From contig OZ024790.1 in assembly GCA_964017065.1 (NCBI GenBank), positions 8,982,382 to 9,046,381 on the forward strand: 64,000 bases of DNA, given 5' to 3'. This DNA comes from Haliclona indistincta (lineage: Eukaryota; Porifera; Demospongiae; Haplosclerida; Chalinidae). The translations under genes were made by a program, and so were the position numbers. The notes below the pieces were generated by a model. It had not been told where the DNA came from and did no database searches. It saw only the letters and a program-made list of their open reading frames with translations. This document shows, piece by piece, positions 60,541 to 64,000 of the stretch; the first letter of the stretch is position 1, and each line of letters begins with the position of its first letter.

Positions 60541-61260
60541 ACTAAGTGTAATTTGTAATTATAACATCTTCACAATGATCGTGCACGTATATAATTATTG
60601 CATGCTTGAGTTTTTACTTCAGTAAAGGAAGTTTATAATCATTATAATTACATGTCTATATAGAAGCATTATTAATTTTTTGTATGTTGCATCTTGATAT
60701 TTGTTTTCCTCTTTATAAAACTTTACTCGCTTGCCCTGTTATTATTTGTTTTTGCTGTATATCATTTTCATTATAAATAAATCTGTGGATTATTGACATA
60801 ATTATTAAATTTTACATTATTTCAAAGTAATTAACAGTGTCATCAAGGACCGCCACTAGCGAGTACACGTGTTCGCAATTGTCATTATCATGATCTAAGC
60901 CTTTCTTAGATTAAAAGCAGTGGCTTGTCAAAATCACTGGTACGATGGTACCTATAGACACTATAATGGTAATCTATTGGTCAAAGAGAGCCGGTAATGT
61001 GCATACAAAAATAATTCGCGCTGCAGCTTGTTAATAATTTTTGTAAATTCTCATGGCAGGTCACTCTAATCATGCTGTACTGAAATGTGCAAATATTATG
61101 ATTATACTCTAGCTTGAAGTGTTCATAATAACAGCAACAATTCACCTACTTTGCATCAGATCAGTGCATCAGCACTGATCATATTAAATTGATCCTTGGA
61201 GTATCATAATCGTGACGTAACTATAATCATGCAAATATTATGAGTTGCTTGAGAATCTAC
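60541..61260. other. Intergenic, no gene seen
   Basis: Very AT-rich 3' flank of the NLR gene; possible polyadenylation words (aataaa at 60776) but no frame, RNA gene or structured repeat recognised. Confidence 0.6.
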
Positions 61261-61345
61261 ATGAGATCGTGTAGTTGCCACGAACATGCACTTGGATCGG
61301 CAGCATGGTACCACACTACCAAAGATCAGCAATGATATACAACAC
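61261..61345 (-). pseudogene. Remnant of FReD exon 1
   Basis: gtgtagttgccacgaacatg, ttggatcggcagcatggtac and caccaaagatcagcaa-like words match the signal-peptide exon of the intact FReD gene. No exon 2 follows. Confidence 0.7.
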
Positions 61346-61499
61346 TGTAAATCATTTTACTATCACAGAGAACAACTTGGAAATTCACCATTCAATGTAC
61401 TGGTTTTATACACTTGAAAGATATATTACAGGTATTGTTTTCTTGATATTATCCGCTACAGAATCACTATAAAGGATTGCTTGTAGCACTGACGTTGAC

Positions 61500-61580
61500 C
61501 AAACAGCTGGTTTTGGTGCCTCAGCCAATTAGTGTGGTGGTTTGTAATACGGATGTTCCGGGTTTGATTCTCGTTGCCCT
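61500..61580 (+). repeat. tRNA-derived SINE-like sequence, copy 3
   Basis: ggtgcctcagccaattagtg (A-box-like) and gggtttgattctcg (B-box-like), followed by the dispersed repeat ending gcaaaatgggagtaggcgaa. Degraded. Confidence 0.6.
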
Positions 61581-61665
61581 GTTTAGGACAACCCTCCCAA
61601 CTTTGCGCAGTTAGGAAAAGATTTTTAGGGTTTAGGGTTAGCAAAATGGGAGTAGGCGAAACGAT

Positions 61666-62036
61666 ACCAATCTGCATATAGCTTTAATTTTAGTGAATCA
61701 TCTTTCTTATAGTTCACTATTATCTTTATGCATAAAATAATGAGCAATGATTATATTAAGCGATGAAATCTTTTATTTGGCGAAAATGTTTGAGAACAAT
61801 GCCGGAATAATCAGTCAATTTTGAGAAATTCTTAAAAGAATAATAGGAAAATTTAAAAGAATATTAAACTCATGCGTAGCATACAGTAGTGATGGCTACT
61901 GTATTATGAGTTTTAAAAAATTCACATAATATCGCATCAAATTAAACTAACTTTGTCTATACTGTGATTCTAATTTCTTGCATGTACAAAATTAAATACA
62001 GGTAATGTCATCACAATAATTATTTTACACAGTCAA
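61666..62036. other. Intergenic, no gene seen
   Basis: AT-rich 3' flank of the intact FReD gene; nothing recognised. Confidence 0.6.
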
Positions 62037-63092
62037 TCATTTCCTACGTATCTTCATAGAAACTTTTTTCAAAGAATAATATCCTGTCCACACCCACCAG
62101 TTGATACCATTGGTTGCATATGTGCGCACATGATAGTACTTTCCATTTAAGCTAACATAATAACAGTTATTGTACCACCATGGACCAGCTTGGAATTCCA
62201 GTGCACAGTTCTCACTAGACCTTGGATCATTATTACGATCAATGGTGGTAAATCTACTATCAGAATGGTAACTCAGACCTAAACCAGCATCACCTGCTGT
62301 GCCAGAGTAACCATAAACTAGTAAACGATAATCTGTGGTAGTATTGCCCACTGTGAAATTGCTGTAACGAGCATAGCTTGTGTTCCTATTAAAGTCCTCC
62401 AGGTCAACCCTTAGCTCTTGTGGTGTACTGGCAGTTAGTCTGTGCATATTAATCAGTCCTAGCCAGTGCTCTCCTGTCAGATTACCAAATGTGTTTTCAC
62501 AGATAGTCCAGTTTTTATTAAAGTCGACAGAGCCATCAAACCTTCGCTGTAGCATAGTCCAACCACCACCATCATTGGTCATGTCACAGTAGACTTGGAA
62601 TGCAGTCTGGTTGTCAGGATTGATAGTATACACTCCATCAGTAGTCTGACCCTGTTCATAAGCATCTTTACAGTCAATGTACACTCTAACACAAAAAATT
62701 AGAGATAAAAAATAGTTTTTACGAAGTATTTACATGTACCTAGTGGTAGGTGCTGTTGTTGGGTCAAAATCCTGATCCAAGTTGAGATGTATTTTCAGAC
62801 AATTCACTTGCCCAAGAAGGAATGCTATGCGTTGCTTGAGAGCGACTCTCGACACATCTCTGCTGTAGTTTCCACGATGGAGGCTCCCAAGACTCAATAG
62901 CGCATCACGTGACTTGAGACACTCCACTTTTCTGATGCGGTAGGCAATGCGCTGTTCAAGGCTGTAACCACGGAACAATTCAGTGTAGTTACCACGAACA
63001 CTTGGAGCGGCAGAGATGCAGCATGGTACCACACCACCAAAGATGAGAAATAATACGATACTGTGAACCATGCTGTGAACCATTACTTGCAA
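62037..63092 (-). CDS. Secreted fibrinogen-domain protein (FReD/ficolin-like), two exons
   Basis: Exon 1 is 63092-62740, exon 2 62685-62037; the intron is GT-AG and phase 2 (Arg codon split, PTTR-VYIDCKD). The product is about 334 residues. A hydrophobic signal peptide (MVHSIVLFLIFGGVVPCCIS) precedes a region with two similar short units (RGNYTELFRGYSLEQRIAYR and HRGNYSRDVSRVALKQRIAF), probably helical. The fibrinogen C-terminal domain follows: DCKDAYEQGQTTDGVYTI, YCDMTNDGGGWTMLQRR, GLINMHRLT, the calcium-site region DRNNDPRSSENCALEF and WWYNNCYYVSLNGKYY, with the expected paired cysteines. Family role: extracellular recognition of acetylated sugars or proteins, often in innate immunity. It is the intact relative of all FReD relics here. 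Several Met starts exist at the N terminus (MQVMVHSMVHS). Confidence 0.88.
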
Positions 63093-63253
63093 AAATAGCT
63101 AGCCCCGCCCTCTTTCACTTGCTGATGAATTATTCAACGATCGTTCAAATTTGTTTCTCCAGACAGACAAACAAGTGGAAGAATCCTAGATTTTAAGACT
63201 ACATACTACATAGCCACCTAGTCATAAAGTATGACCATAAATGACAGGGCTTC

Positions 63254-63720
63254 ATCTTTTTCTTCAGGATTATTGCTACCACGTCTACTGGATGTGTCTT
63301 TGGTGGTTCTGCTAATGGAAGACAATCTGTGTGTATATCCGTTATGCATTAGTGTTGGACTTGTGTCTGTTTGTCTGTACAGGAGAGGCACCAGATGTCA
63401 CTGGCAAGAAAGCTGCCGAGGAGCTGTTCAGAAGCATAGAGCACGGCGGGTGTGTGGACGACTCAGTACTTGCAAGATCAGGTCAGTCAGTCAGAACAGC
63501 ACCCTCTCTTGTTGGTCCAATGATGTCCGCCTTAGAGACCTTCAAATAATTAGAGCAGACAATACTGTAACTATATCCATAGATATTTTAATAGACTGCA
63601 TAGTCTAAAATATCTATGCTATATCCTGTGTTGTTTATTGCTGTGATTTCTTTCAGCTGATAGTGTTCATGGCACTGTCCAAAGACGAGTCAGACGCCAC
63701 GGTCAAAAATTAAGACCAAG
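63254..63720 (+). pseudogene. RCL1-like (RNA 3'-phosphate cyclase-like) exons, fragmentary
   Basis: Three pieces resemble the C-terminal third of RCL1: about 63266-63330 (IATTSTGCVFGGSANGRQ), 63381-63480 (EAPDVTGKKAAEELFRSIEH, GGCVDDS) with acceptor ctgtacag and donor cag|gtcagt, and 63657-63712 (LIVFMALSKDESDATVK) after acceptor tttcag. Phases at these junctions do not agree with the homologous reading, so either small exons or bases are missing or this is a decayed copy. RCL1 acts in 18S rRNA processing in the nucleolus. The conserved GGCVD and FMAL words are the main support; an intact gene cannot be claimed. Confidence 0.5.
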
Positions 63721-64000
63721 ACCGATCACACTACACACAGAGACAGCTATACACATTGCTGAACTGATGACAGAAACAATAGAACATTATTTTATCATTT
63801 TTATCTCTCCTCTGTTTTTCAGGCACAATTTTCAATCACTCAATCAGATGACACTGCAAACTGTAATAATGTAATTTATTACTTGTACTGGTATTGGATT
63901 CAAGTGATAATAACAAATTTACAATGTCAATAGTGACAAAAAACACAACTTAACTCTTTTTCAAAGAAACTGAAATTCATCAGTCTATCAAGATAGACCC

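Overview
This is eukaryotic, animal-type DNA. Genes have short GT-AG introns, the composition is AT-rich, and mobile elements are dense. The gene set is a vasa/DDX4 helicase, an MRL (RIAM/lamellipodin) adaptor, a Roc-like GTPase with a death domain, a death-NACHT-LRR (NLR) gene, secreted fibrinogen-domain proteins and a large tandem family of intronless POT/SLC15-like transporters. Together these fit an early-branching marine invertebrate, most likely a demosponge. That assignment is inference from gene content; no rRNA or mitochondrial marker is present.

Layout. 1-3063 (+): last eight visible exons of vasa. 3474-14003: POT-like genes A1, B1, B2 and broken A2, interleaved with minus-strand fibrinogen-domain (FReD) remnants and fossil copies of the last vasa exon. 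15005-17650 (-): Roc-like GTPase ending in a death domain. 20189-35611 (-): MRL gene whose third intron (about 12 kb) is filled with LINEs, a TTAA-flanked piggyBac-like element, tRNA-like SINEs and foldback elements. 36648-55209: a second POT block (A3, B3, B4, A4, B5) with the same vasa and FReD fossils; B3 is split by a 5.66-kb tyrosine-recombinase retrotransposon with split direct repeats. 55310-56150: FReD pseudogene. 56410-57376: TA-flanked DNA element. 57776-60540 (+): NLR gene that has lost its P-loop. 62037-63092 (-): intact secreted FReD gene. 63254-63720 (+): RCL1-like exons or pseudogene.

How it fits together. The POT array seems to have grown by duplication of a unit that began at the last vasa exon and carried POT-A, POT-B and a FReD gene. 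Each later unit still has a decayed vasa terminal exon in front of its A-type position and a decayed FReD after its B-type gene. Blocks 7-14 kb and 46.6-53 kb are close duplicates that share a deletion and other scars. At least B1, B2 and A1 are open; B3 was open until the retrotransposon landed; B4 and B5 have one frameshift each; A2, A3 and A4 are pseudogenes. The Roc-death, NLR and FReD genes belong to families used in innate recognition and cell-death signalling. That this is a functional cluster is only a possibility.
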